Shown here: piece after piece, positions 33,779 to 44,321 of the stretch
Numbering within the stretch: the stretch's first letter is position 1
Layout: each line of letters starts with the position of its first letter
Assembly (NCBI GenBank): GCA_030374765.1
Contig: JARGXX010000138.1
Location: forward strand, 1,488,001-1,552,000
DNA length: 64,000 bases
Source: Agarophyton chilense
Taxonomy: Eukaryota > Rhodophyta > Florideophyceae > Gracilariales > Gracilariaceae
Reading direction: 5' to 3'
Translations under genes and position numbers: made by a program
Notes under the pieces: generated by a model
Seen by the model: only the letters and a program-made list of their open reading frames with translations
The model's database searches: none
Told to the model about the DNA's origin: nothing

Positions 33779-35723
33779 TCATTCTACTCGGGGCTGTCTT
33801 GCAAATTGACTGAAGTACGAAAGCTTCTTGATCAATCTACATCCGTGACGTCCAGATATTTGTATGATTCTCTTCACCATCTCCTTTCTACGCTCAACAG
33901 TAGAACTACCACGTAAATCGGCCATCAAAACCCTTCTATGTCTTTCAATGAGTGCTTCTGGATTCATATCTTGCTGATAGAACGTGACAACCATACGCAT
34001 GAGTTCCGATGGTACCGGGTAGTATCTGATGGCCTCAATAATTGCAGTTTCGTGCTCATTACGGTGTATTTGAAGTCCTTCTGCAATTGCGGCTTCTCTG
34101 TAACTCTGGAAGTGATGATCGCCACACCGCTTTGGTTCATCAAAAAAGTCGAATGGAGGATTCATAAAGATGAATCCTAATGGAAATAGTTCTGAATTGG
34201 TGGGCAACATACTTCTAATTCGAGAAACCGTGGTACAGACTTCCCCCCACTCGACAAAGAGCTTTCGAGGATCCCCATGATCTCTGTCCGCATCTTTTTC
34301 TCGAATAGATCTCGGCAGTTTGTCGTAGATTCGAACAATCTCGTAGTACGCCATATATTCCAGATCATTGTAACACGGCACACGCTCCAAGTAGCGTTCA
34401 AGCACTGACGACTTTAGTCAACGTGGGAGCCGGGTGTTTCGGACTAGAACCTGCCTCTCTCCCTGAAGGTGAATGTCCAATGTCTGCACTGGCGGGTAAA
34501 TTCGAACGTTGAACTTGAAGAAACTCCAAGCTGCCTCAACCGCACCGACAACTTAACTCCTTATGAAAGCTCTTATCTCGTTCTGTAAATCACTATTTCC
34601 CCTTGACTGTCCTTTCGGATCGCTTCCTGTGTCATCACGGCTGGCATCTGTAATGGTATGATACTTGGCGCTTTTAAAGGCATATTTCATGAGATATGCA
34701 ACGGCACAACCACACTGTGTTCTTTCCAAATTGATGTGCGCCTTGTACTTTCTCATGAAGTCTTGACTTTAAGGCACTACCTTGAGAACTTCATTATTTC
34801 ATCTCCTGCATGTCACTCTGTTCGTGTGGTCGTCAATAAAAAACTCGGGAACATCAGGAAGTTGGTTGTATCTGAAGCGAAATCTTCCATCTCGAGTTGT
34901 TTCACAGCAGTAAGGGGAATTTCGGTGCATGTTGAATCTTTGAACGAGGCAACGAAGTTCTACATCTTCGGTAGAGTCACCTCTTGAAAGTTCGGCTTTG
35001 ATTAGCGTATCAATTATTTCTGGACCGTGAATAATTCCACCTTCTAACCAGAGCAGAACATGATGATGCGGGGAGTTCTTTTCTTGGAATTCAAGTTTTG
35101 AGGAAATTCCGAGACATTTCAGCCCAAACAGATGCTTGTAGTGCCTGGAAAGATCTTTCAGACTTGAATTCTCTTACTTTTTGTAAATTATTGGGATAAG
35201 ATCGGGCCTTTCGAATGGTTTAAGACGATCACCTTTTGGCGAAAAGGCCCCGGTATGGTCATTGTCGAATTAGAGCCTCTCCATCTCTTCTCTCCAAAAA
35301 TTCATTGTGATGGAAATGAAGAAGGTGGAGGATGGCCTAGTTTCGCAACCATTGCTTGGACATCTGACCGCTTTCGTTTCTAGTACGCTGGCGAGTTCTT
35401 GTGCTTCACAAAGAAGTAAGGCTTTCCTGGAGGACCGAGATCATTATGTCTAGTGTGTATGCCCTCACGAAGTTCTCGTTCTTCTATCATTTTCATCTGT
35501 TATGTTTCCAAGTATCTTAAGCGAACATCTTTTATGTTCGTATGGGTTCGGAGCAACCACTGTTGCAAAAGTGTCCCAGAGTTGCGAAAGAAATTATCAC
35601 TGTACAAACGTCGCTTTGAGTGCTCTGCCCACGTAAGTCATTCCTCATCGGCGACACGACGTTTCCTGCCAGAGTATCAAATTTATATGTATGACGAAGT
35701 TTCATAAGGTCAGTGTATCTCAC
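33779..35723 (-). pseudogene. Helitron Rep (HUH nuclease) and linker relic
   Basis: Minus-strand blocks match the Helitron protein in order. 35.72-35.53 kb: DTLAGNVVSPMR, corresponding to the conserved block before the Rep core. About 35.2 kb: KPFERPDLIPIIYKK (RPD motif). About 35.06 kb: SPHHHVLLWLEGG, the HUH motif used to cut and join single-stranded DNA. About 35.0-34.85 kb: FNMHRNSPYCCE and GRFRF. 34.78-34.55 kb: KYKAHINLERTQ, and CAVAYLMKYAFKSAKY. 34.55-34.42 kb: VEAAWSFFKFNVRIYPPVQTL. 34.4-33.78 kb: RIRSMLPTNSELFPLGF and FQSYREAAIAEGLQIH. An in-frame TAA replaces the Tyr of the VVPY motif at about 34.77 kb, and frames change several times. The helicase half is absent here. Confidence 0.8.
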
Positions 35724-38389
35724 AACATGGATATAGCGATGGGATGGCGCCCATCTCTGTCACTTTGGGGTCCGGCTTGAGACGCTTGTACTTTACAACA
35801 AGCCGTTGAAGGGCACCGGTAAGCTAATGAGATTCCCTGTGCCCCAAAAGCTGAGCAACTGGGGCTTGTGTACGCAAGGCTCTCGTTGAGAGCGGCTTAC
35901 CACTGCTATCCCCTGGTAAGGATCTTGATTCTGCATTGACCCCAATATGTGCTTCATGGAACCCCTGGAAGTTTCTGACGACAGTTGTCTCTCGAGCGGC
36001 GTCGCTTCATAAATCCAAAGATAATGGATTACTATGTGTATCGGAGGCGGGATTAGAGCTTGACTGAAACATTTTCCGTGCTTTTCTCGAACAATATTTG
36101 GCCTTTTTTGCAAATGGGCGTACATTTTCGGAATAAGTTATCGTATGTGTGTGTTTCATAGAATTGTCCTTGTAAAAAAAAGAAGAATAGCCATCTGGGT
36201 CGAGGTTTAAAGGTCTTTTTGACCACAAATAGATATATCAGACCCCTCCGCTTGGAACACATAACGAAAAATTGCCTTGGTGACAATGAAATGGAGGCCC
36301 TCCTCTTCGAGCGTATTTTTCGTTCATAAAAGTAACCACGGTTGAAAAAACCGTGTTCAGGTGAGTGAAAAGATCTCGAAAAGAACGCAAGCTGTAAAAC
36401 AATTCAAGTTGAGAGCTCAAATTTGCCCTTTTGAAACTAATTTTAAGTCTCGAGCGAGACCCTTTCGACCCAAAGCACGTACTATTCAGTTCTGCGCGAA
36501 GAATCACAGCTCAGCAGAACCTGCGTGTTCAAATGCGAAGAACCCAACCAATCACATGCAATGAATATGGATTAGATCAATGTCTTGTACTGCCAAAGAG
36601 GCCACATTTCGGTGGAAGTGAGCTGGTGGTAATAAGTACCTACTTTAAATCAGGAGAAATTTGGAGAGTAGCTCGTGGCACGCCTTCCGATCGCACATTT
36701 CAAGCGTAATAAACACCTGGTTAATTACTCCTTCTCAGCTCAGCTGTACCCCGCATTTTAGTGCGGTCGCTTTCGGCAGTCATTCCATGGGATATTCCAT
36801 CGCCGAAGAACGTAAGTTCTTCAGAAGTACGAGGCTAGTAAGAATGAGAAGCGGCTTCTCGGGAAGTTGTCGTATCCACTTCAGAGGTGAAGAAAGCAAA
36901 ACCATCCTCCAAAGTTACTTGCCTGGCTGAGCGACGGCGGTTGGAGGTACGAACTGGAAAAGTGACAGACATTCGTGTGCCATGGATCGCAGATTTTTTT
37001 GCCGAATGACTCCGGTCGGTCATGTCAGCCGAAGCTTGGACGGATGGACTTCGAATTTTTGCAGCAGGTCTCTGCCTTTTATAGTACTTTGGATGTACAA
37101 GGATATACGTTTCATCGTATACGTAGAGCTAGTTTAGACACATCTGCGCAGTATTTCAATAATATACGTACTGTGATGTGGTTAAAAGTTGAACAGTAAT
37201 TTTTTTAATACACGTACAGTAATATTATTAAACTCCGTACAGTAACTTGAAAAATCTACGTAACGAGTGAAATATGTTGATATCTCCATAATGCTACGAC
37301 ATCATGTTCTATTTAACCTACCCAGCCTTCCAACCGCGGCGAAATTCAAGGCCATCAATAGCCCTACAACTTCTCTACAGCTTCTTACTTCTACAACTAG
37401 TCGAAAGGGACGACAGTATGTCGCATACTACGAAGGAAAGAAGAATGCTTTGCCCGTCGAGGCTCCGCGACTGTATGGACGCAGTCTGTCCCGCGCTGCA
37501 TATGTACGGTTTTGGAAAAAACATGTGTCACACAGGCTAATGTTCGACATATTAATAGCGAGGATGACCGCTATAATATATTCTATTTGGCCACGATTTT
37601 GTCAAAATGTTTTTTACACAACCCCTGACGAAGTTTCCGTGTTTTATGAGACGTCCTAGAGATCAAAAGTAATGATCCAAACTCAGCTTTCAGACCCAAA
37701 AATCCGGTTTTGTGACATCAAGAGTTCCAATTAGCAACGTTCGAAGAACTTACGTCAGATTCCGACATTGTCAAAATCTTCCATAAGCCATACCCCTCCT
37801 CCAGCCATTCAGAATTCCTCAGAAGAGCATGATGCTCTAAATTTACGCAGTGCCCAAAACTTGTTGTCATTATCTCGGCGATAAAATCACCCCAACATTG
37901 TTTCTCTTCGCCTTGCGAAGTTGGAAATTTTGCAAAAGTCCAATGCACCATTTTATTATACACAACTATCGAGCACCTTTGCGTTCATCTATGCCACCTT
38001 ATACTCTTTGGCATGACGTTCCGGCTCCAAATGTTCGTTTATTCTGCTTTCTGCCTATCACATCACTTCCGCACCCAGTCCATTGCATCACAGCTGCGCC
38101 ACACCCGTCACATAACCACTGCGCTTTGGATCTAAAATCATCGGAGCGTGACGCCCGTCGCAGCATCTTTAAGAAACGATAGTAACACCAACGCAGGGCG
38201 CCGCCTGTTGCATCACCGCTCGTGTCTGCCGGTTACATCACCTCCGGGAACTGCCCGTTGCAGTACCTCTACGGACCTCCCAGTGCGCCAGCGGATCGCC
38301 ACGTTGCTGTATCAACGCAGGAAGCCTCTCAGCACATTCGCTAATACTTCTGCGTGCGCCATTTTTGGTTGTATTTCAATGCGCTGCTC
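35724..38389. other. Intergenic stretch, one unrecognised 130-codon ORF
   Basis: The longest reading frame is 37267-37659 (+), 130 codons, basic, with no motif I recognise. AT-rich DNA at 37.10-37.27 kb has several near-copies of CGTACAGTAA about 25-30 bp apart. The Helitron 5' end may lie at the left side, but no TC-type terminus could be placed. Confidence 0.35.
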
Positions 38390-40786
38390 GATGAATACTT
38401 CCTCCACGAACAGCTCCGGAGGTTCTTCGTCTTTATTAAGGAAAGGAGGTAGGCCGTTAAAGTGGTTCGGTGCAGAAGATTTTGAGCTGAAACGTGAAGA
38501 ACACGATAACGGAGAGCTGGGGGAGCTGCTCACGTCGTGCAAACACTTCGAATTTCAATCTAAAGATGCGAAGCCAAACTCAACTCGCCTTGGTGAACAC
38601 TTAAGTGTAAGAGGATTACAAAGGAAACCCGACAACGGTTGCTTTTAAGAGCAGCGTTTGAAGAGCATATATCGTGGGATGGGCTGCAAATCCAGCGTTT
38701 CTGGGCGTCAACCGAGTCCCAAGCGATGTGTTAAGACCTACAGAGGATCTTTCTCTCATTCCGTACATGAGTTCAACGCTGACACGGGAATTGTCAAGCA
38801 TTCATTAAGCACTGTAGAAAAAGCGGAGTTCAGTGCTGACTCCTATGAGGTTGGGACAAAATTTTAAGAGCTTCTCACCGAGCTCATGGTTTCCTGGCAG
38901 TTTCCGTTCTCGTTGTTGAGTAGAACGCCTTGGGAGTACCAGTCCTTTCAGTTTTTGAGACTATTGAACACAGAAATGGCCCAGGATCTACCAACAACTA
39001 CAAAAATGAGCTTTACACATCTCCCGATTTACTACCGATGTATGAAAACACAGTGATGATAGCTGCTTCCAACGCTTTCAAAGAAAGCTTTGGAACTTAT
39101 TATTTGATGGGTGGAAGGATGTAATGTTTGAAAGCGTCATTAACATTGTTACCGGATCGCAGGAAGCTAGAAAGACCTTCTTTCTCAAATCGATATTCAG
39201 CGGCTCGCAAAGGTGCGATGCAGCTTATTACGGGAGTGTTCTTGAAGACACAATGCACGAATTTGAAAATATAAAGAATATTTGCGGCGTTGTGAGCGAC
39301 GATGCTAGAAGCTGCATGAAAACCAAAGAAGAACTACGTAGCCGACCCAATCATCTCATCTCTGGTCAAGATCAGACCCATATTATTAACCTTTTGATGA
39401 ACGATGTTGGGAAATTGGCGTGGATTGAAATTGTCTTAAAGCGTATTTCTACAATGATCAGTGAGATTCGCACCCGATTAAAGCTATATCACACTCTCAA
39501 GGTAGCTAAAGAAACCCATAATGCTATTTTTAGTTGAGTGGATCAGTGCGGACCAGGGAGCAGGTTGACGGGTATGGTCGCGTGAGTTTGCCGAAAACCG
39601 CGGTTCTGCCGAAACGAATGGTCGCCACAAGGTTTGCAAGCTGTGAGGCTATGTTTTCCAGCTTTTTGATAAATCAGGACGTCTTCATAACTCTCGTCTT
39701 TTGTCTTTACTTTGGATCGAATCTTTTTTGGGGCACGAGATACAAGGCGTCGGCAACTGTTTATCGCAACTATTTTCGATGATGAACTTTGCAATAATGC
39801 GTTAGATGTCTATCATATCATGCGTGTTATGCGTCAGTAATTACTATTTATTGACGGCGAGGCTTCGCTCATTTCTGATGTTTTCTCACTTACAATGATG
39901 TTGCGGAAGAAACTTTCATAGCTTCCTACAATATCCTTTTACACTTATGAACGCAGGCTCGAGGTGTTGAGCGTTTTTGAATCGCGGTTTGATGAGCTGG
40001 GACGAAAGCGTTTATTGCTACAGAACGTGCATTATGTGGCTTCTTTCTTGATTTGCGCAGCGCACTTATCGACTCCAAGGACTACGAAGCTCGTATTATG
40101 CGTGAAGTAGAGTGTTTTGTTCGTTCTGATGTGTTCCCAGAAAGCGAAAAGAGCAACTTGCGAAGAGGAGTGGTGGTAGCTGCGCAGAAGATGTTCAAGG
40201 AGCTGACATTGCTTCGAACCAGTTGGAAGCAAGGTTTTGAATTTGAGGAATCCTTTATGAGTGTCTTGTCAATGGTTATCTCAATGCCTGCGGTGTACTG
40301 GTTGTAATAGGAGAAGGCTTCTATACTACGGGCGTTCGCATTAAGAGTGTTGTGCACAAGCCCTTCCTCGGTCAGTGCTGAACGCAGCTTCAGCCTTCAA
40401 CGACGAGTAAGAACGCAGGCACGCAATAGACTGCTTGACGAGAAGGTACAAATGATGGTGTTCTGTGCTATGAACGATTGATTCATGAAGTTTAATGTTC
40501 TTGGCCACGACAAAAAGTGGAGAGAACACGTACAATGTATATGGAATAAAATAGCCCTTGGTACTGGAGCAGGTGGAGGTTGGGAAGAAAACAACATAGA
40601 CAGTGCGGAGAAGAATCAAAATTGGTTTGATGCATATTTGGGCGCTTCAGAGGAATAAGACGTCCTCGATTACGAAAGTGAGGACGATAAGCCTCTTCTT
40701 CTCTCAGGGGAGATTCCACCTCTGCCTTCCGGCTCGATCGAGGAGAGTATTGGTACTGAAGCAGAGGAAGGCACGGAGGCAACGTA
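38390..40786 (+). pseudogene. hAT-superfamily transposase relic (DUF659-type)
   Basis: Plus-strand blocks follow hAT order. About 38.53-38.6 kb: a BED-like finger (SCKHFEF, then STRLGEHLS). About 38.88-39.0 kb: SWQFPFSLLSRTPWEYQSF, the 'lPF' segment. 39124-39537: a 137-codon open block with DUF659 features, KSIFSGSQRCDAAYY, ICGVVSDDARSCMKTKEEL, and LLMNDVGKLAWI. About 39.76-39.9 kb: IFDDELCNNALDVYHIMRVM, matching the region before the dimerisation domain. 40.05-40.3 kb: helical region with FEESFMSVLSMVISMPA, like the hAT C-terminal start. An acidic tail (DYESEDDKPLLL) ends at 40786, and AATAAA follows at about 40793. Several frame changes make it inactive. No terminal inverted repeats or 8-bp duplication were located. 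Confidence 0.7.
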
Positions 40787-41560
40787 GTTAGTAATAAAAG
40801 AAGTTAGTAAGATACTAATTCATCATGTATGTCAAAATGACCCGAGTTGGTGTTGGTTGGTGCCACCAACCTACACAGAAAGCCCAGATCGTTTTAACAT
40901 CGCGGTCGTAAGAGCATATATATACATCTCTCTCTCTCGCCTGGCCACTTTCTCTGTACTTGAGTCAAAGTAAACCACTTGGGCTTGAATAAGGTGTCAA
41001 CATTAGTCAATGCTTCTCTCATGACGCAGAGGTGAACGATGAGAGGCAGTATGGGAGCGCATGTGAGAAAACGGAAGGCATGGTTCTGGTCGAATACAGC
41101 GTGGCGACAAAGAAACGCTCTGAGTATGACTGCACGAACGACGAAGTTGCGTGAAAGAATATCGAAGCGTAGGGGGACTGTTGGCTTGCAGAACACTATT
41201 CCGTCCAGGACGGCGACGCAATGAACATTGCGGGGATGGCAGGGGTTGAAGAGTGGCGAGGTGACGTGCAGGATATATTTCACTACCCAAGAGTACGTGT
41301 ACATAATTCGTCTGAGATCTGCCTTTCTTGTCAAACAAAGCTAACTTTCGTGGGTTCCATATCTTGCCATTGGCAAAAGTATCTCTGCCGAAGAGCGATC
41401 CGCATTTCACCACGTTGCCAGCAGTGTACATTTCCTTTAAGCTCCCAGCTGTACACGGTGTTGGAATGTACAAGTCACAACCGAGAAAAAGACTTGTGGG
41501 AGAAGCCTCAGCGTTACGCAGAAACAACGGCGCAAAACTATGTTGTAATTGATAATCAAA
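40787..41560. other. Intergenic stretch with a 17-bp palindrome
   Basis: GGTTGGTG and CACCAACC (40855-40871) flank a single base. Overlapping ORFs on both strands up to 41.57 kb show no motif. Confidence 0.35.
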
Positions 41561-41964
41561 CCAGATAAGGCTCATAAGAAGCAAAAGAAGGCAGAAGAGC
41601 GGGAGTAGCGTGAAAAAGAGAAGCAAACGAAGACTGAGGAGCGGAAGCGACGTGAAAAAGGGCAGTGGAAGAAAGCAGAGGAGCGGGAGCAGCGAGAAAA
41701 GAGCAGCGGAAGAAGGGCAGGGAGCGGGAGCAACGAGAAAAGGAGCAGCGGAAGAAGGCCAAGGAGTGGGATCAGCGAGGGAAAAATCAGCGGAAGAAAG
41801 CAGATCAAAAGCAAAAAGCGGCAGAGGAGATGGAACGGGTTGAGAAGGGAAAGCGGAGATACACAAAGCGCAAAAGAAAATTAATGAAGGATCATTTGAG
41901 GGCATTGAGCGAATCAGCCAGCGATAGTAGCTCAGGGTGTAGTTATCCGCGTCGGAAGAAGTAG
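41560..41964 (+). pseudogene. Charged-helix protein relic built on a 42-bp repeat
   Basis: Plus-strand frames encode 14-residue units of the form KAEEREQREKEQRK, then EEMERVEKGKRRYTKRKRKL, a Ser-rich stretch (ALSESASDSSSG) and a basic end (PRRKK, stop at 41962-41964). Such sequence forms a long charged single helix or coiled coil. One in-frame TAG (in unit 1) and a one-base frame change (in unit 3) interrupt it. No domain is recognised that would give a function. It could be the C-terminal part of a gene whose 5' exons are lost. The antisense long ORF is only its shadow. Confidence 0.35.
41591..41799 (+). repeat. Coding minisatellite, 5 x 42 bp
   Basis: Five imperfect head-to-tail units (42, 42, 41, 42 and 42 bp), each starting near GCAGAGGAGCGGGAGCAGCG, plus a weak sixth. 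The one-base-shorter third unit shifts the frame. Unit length is a multiple of three, as expected for a repeat that grew inside a coding region. Confidence 0.8.
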
Positions 41965-43782
41965 GTAAGAGTAGCCACTGGGTACTGTCCGCTGGGCGTT
42001 GCGCGCTCCGCGCCATCAAAACATGAGGACGCGCGATCGCAATCGCCTCTGACTTGTTAGACAGCCGAGGGCAAGCAGCGCAGCCCGCCGTTCATCGTGA
42101 TGACCGCCTCACGTGGCGTGGCGCCGCGCGTCATCATGCTTATTTCCACGCTGTGTGTCTTTGCTGCACTCGAAGTTGAGCAAAGGCTTTGTTGTGGGTC
42201 GTCAGTACCCTGTGCAGACATGTTGTATGTTCAAGTTGCGCTCTTTTAGACGCGGTGCCTGAGCTTTGGACTTTTGCAAAGGGATATCAAGGGACGCACT
42301 CGAAGCAAGAGAGACTGAGTATGCTGGTTGTCACCCCGCGGCTTGCTGAGATCGCGTTGCGCAGAAAGCGTTGATACTACTGCGGTTTGTGCCCATGCAC
42401 TATGCAGTGGCGGTAAATGTGTTATGTTGATTTCAGCTGTGAACGCGCACGATGTCCCGGCTGTGTTTGTCGTCGATGGCGATGCGTGGCGACTCAACCT
42501 GACGTTGTTCACTCACTGTTACCATTTATAACCTTTTAAAGATTGTACTGTCATCTTTTTCTATACGCAGTTATCATTTGTTCAAAGCACATAACCGTAG
42601 ATGGTTTTGTTATCATTACCACACATTTGTTGTGTTTAAATTGTGTTTGCAGACAACGAGGTAGAGAGAAAGATAAACTTGACAGTATGCGTTAAAACGT
42701 TGTCGACTTACAAAAATGGAGCATCTGGAATGGAGCTACCTCCATGAACGCTGTAGTGTGTAAAAACAGTGGTATCATACATGTAATTTTCATCAATGCA
42801 GCGGGATGCAAGTTCAACGAAAAATTGTTTTTGGCAAAATCTTGGCTATTTGCAAGCAATCTTGAAGTTTAAGATATTCAAATTTGGTGCATATGGGAAC
42901 GACACGTGTGCCCGAACCAAATAAAATTTTGAATCCCATGCCAGCTTGACACGTAACACCTCCTGGCTGGCCGAGCGGATCGCTCTAAACTTGCAACAAC
43001 CTCTACAGTAGTTGTTTGGTCAACCGTCAGCCTCCACCGTCTGGTGCTCTATTGTTCGCAATGAATGCGTTTCTCCGTGCTCATTTGGGTGTTGCTTACA
43101 TTATCTCCCTACTCTTTGCTGACTTTTGACTTGAACACTGCGCGGGATACTGTTTATTGGTTGAATAAACGTAATGGTTGCACGTAGAGGTGAGTGTAAT
43201 ATGGAAATGTGATATTGACAGTGCTGTATGTACGCGCTCGGCGTTGATGGGCGATTCCTTTCCCCTGTGCCCGTTTTGGTACACTTTGCTGATGAAAGGT
43301 GGCCACGACGAAGCTTTCAGTCCGAGTGTGCTGTGGCCTCTGAGCGGCAGGCAACAAATCGCAGCCAGTCACGACAGCACTGCCGTAGAAAAGCACCGTA
43401 AAAGACAAACATCGCGATGCAGTTGGCAGAGCGAGTAAGCAAAGCGCACTGTAACTGCTGAGCCGTTAACCCTTACAATGGCCGTTGACGTTCAACGTTG
43501 GTGGTGTACAACTGCCACTGTCATCAAAGCTTGTTGCGCAGATACACTTTTCTTGCATCGGTGGTGCGATTGTTTCCGCCAAAAGCGCCCCTTGCGAGAT
43601 AACAATGTGAACCAGAACCCGCGTACGTCACGGAGTACGTCTTCTACAGCGCACCAAATTCGCGCGTTGGCAGTTTGGAATATGCGTTGCTTGCATCGCT
43701 GCCGCGCTTTCTTTGACGCATATGCGCCATTCTGAAACAGGCGCTGAATTTGGCTGTCTTTGTCTTCGTCGTCCCCCGCCTC
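41965..43782. other. Intergenic stretch, nothing recognised
   Basis: GC-rich islands (about 42.0-42.4 kb) and AT-rich parts alternate. Short ORFs occur on both strands without motifs. A tRNA A-box look-alike at about 42971 is not backed by a tRNA fold. The right end is the promoter side of the glycine-rich protein gene. Confidence 0.4.
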
Positions 43783-43789
43783 TATAAAT
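43783..43789 (+). promoter_or_regulatory. TATA box of the glycine-rich protein gene
   Basis: TATAAAT about 128 bp upstream of the ATG, followed by a pyrimidine-rich stretch (about 43795-43860) that could hold the transcription start and the 5' UTR. Confidence 0.6.
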
Positions 43790-43916
43790 TGCCTTCCGTC
43801 GCCCTTTTCTTCTTAATCGTACACCCTGCTCTTCTTTACCACCGCCCGCAAACCTCTGTTCCTAGACCCACTTCTTCAACGAACTCGATATCTCTGCAAA
43901 CGCCCGCCGCTTCACA

Positions 43917-44321
43917 ATGATCAAGATCATCGTCACGTTGACAGCTCTCTTCGCCGCTGCCTGTGCCGTACCCCTGGCCGCGCCCGCCGAGCGCTCGATC
44001 ATCAAAAAGAAGATCCCCATCTTTATCCCGCCGCTCGTCATCATCGACAAGGGCACCGCCATCGGCGGTCCGGGCGGTAACGGTGGCAGCGCCTCAGCCA
44101 CCGGCGCCATCGTGACCGGTGGAATTGGAGGCAGCGGTGTGTCCGGTGCAAAGGGGTTGTTCAACAAAGGAATCATCGCCGGCGGAGATGGTGTCTTCTC
44201 AGGAAACGTCGCCAATGGTGCTGCCGGTAACGTTTTCGGGAAGGGTGGTAGCATTACCGGCACGTTCACAAACCAGGCTGTCGCGGGCAATGGCGGCCCT
44301 GGTGGCCCTGCCTTCGCCTAA
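43917..44321 (+). CDS. Small secreted glycine-rich protein
   Basis: 134 residues. Residues 1-17 are a clear signal peptide (IIVTLTALFAAACA). A basic cluster (ERSIIKKK) and a hydrophobic segment (IPIFIPPLVII) follow, then about 85 residues rich in Gly, Ala, Ser, Val and Asn with spaced GG pairs (GGPGGNGGS, GGIGGSG, GNGGPGGP). Such composition suits an extracellular matrix, cell-wall or adhesive protein; that role is inference. ATG has A at -3 (CACAATGAT), and codons end mostly in C or G, unlike the surrounding DNA, which supports real coding use. No cysteine remains in the mature part. Intronless. No named family is recognised. Confidence 0.7.
   Translation: MIKIIVTLTALFAAACAVPLAAPAERSIIKKKIPIFIPPLVIIDKGTAIGGPGGNGGSASATGAIVTGGIGGSGVSGAKGLFNKGIIAGGDGVFSGNVANGAAGNVFGKGGSITGTFTNQAVAGNGGPGGPAFA

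Noticed and set aside
41003-42019. 338-codon minus-strand ORF rich in Leu, Pro and Ser
   Set aside because: It is the antisense shadow of the charged-helix minisatellite and shows low-complexity composition only.
42965-43030. tRNA-Ser/Leu-like A box (TGGCCGAGCGGA)
   Set aside because: No matching acceptor stem or proper B box follows; at best a tRNA-derived relic.
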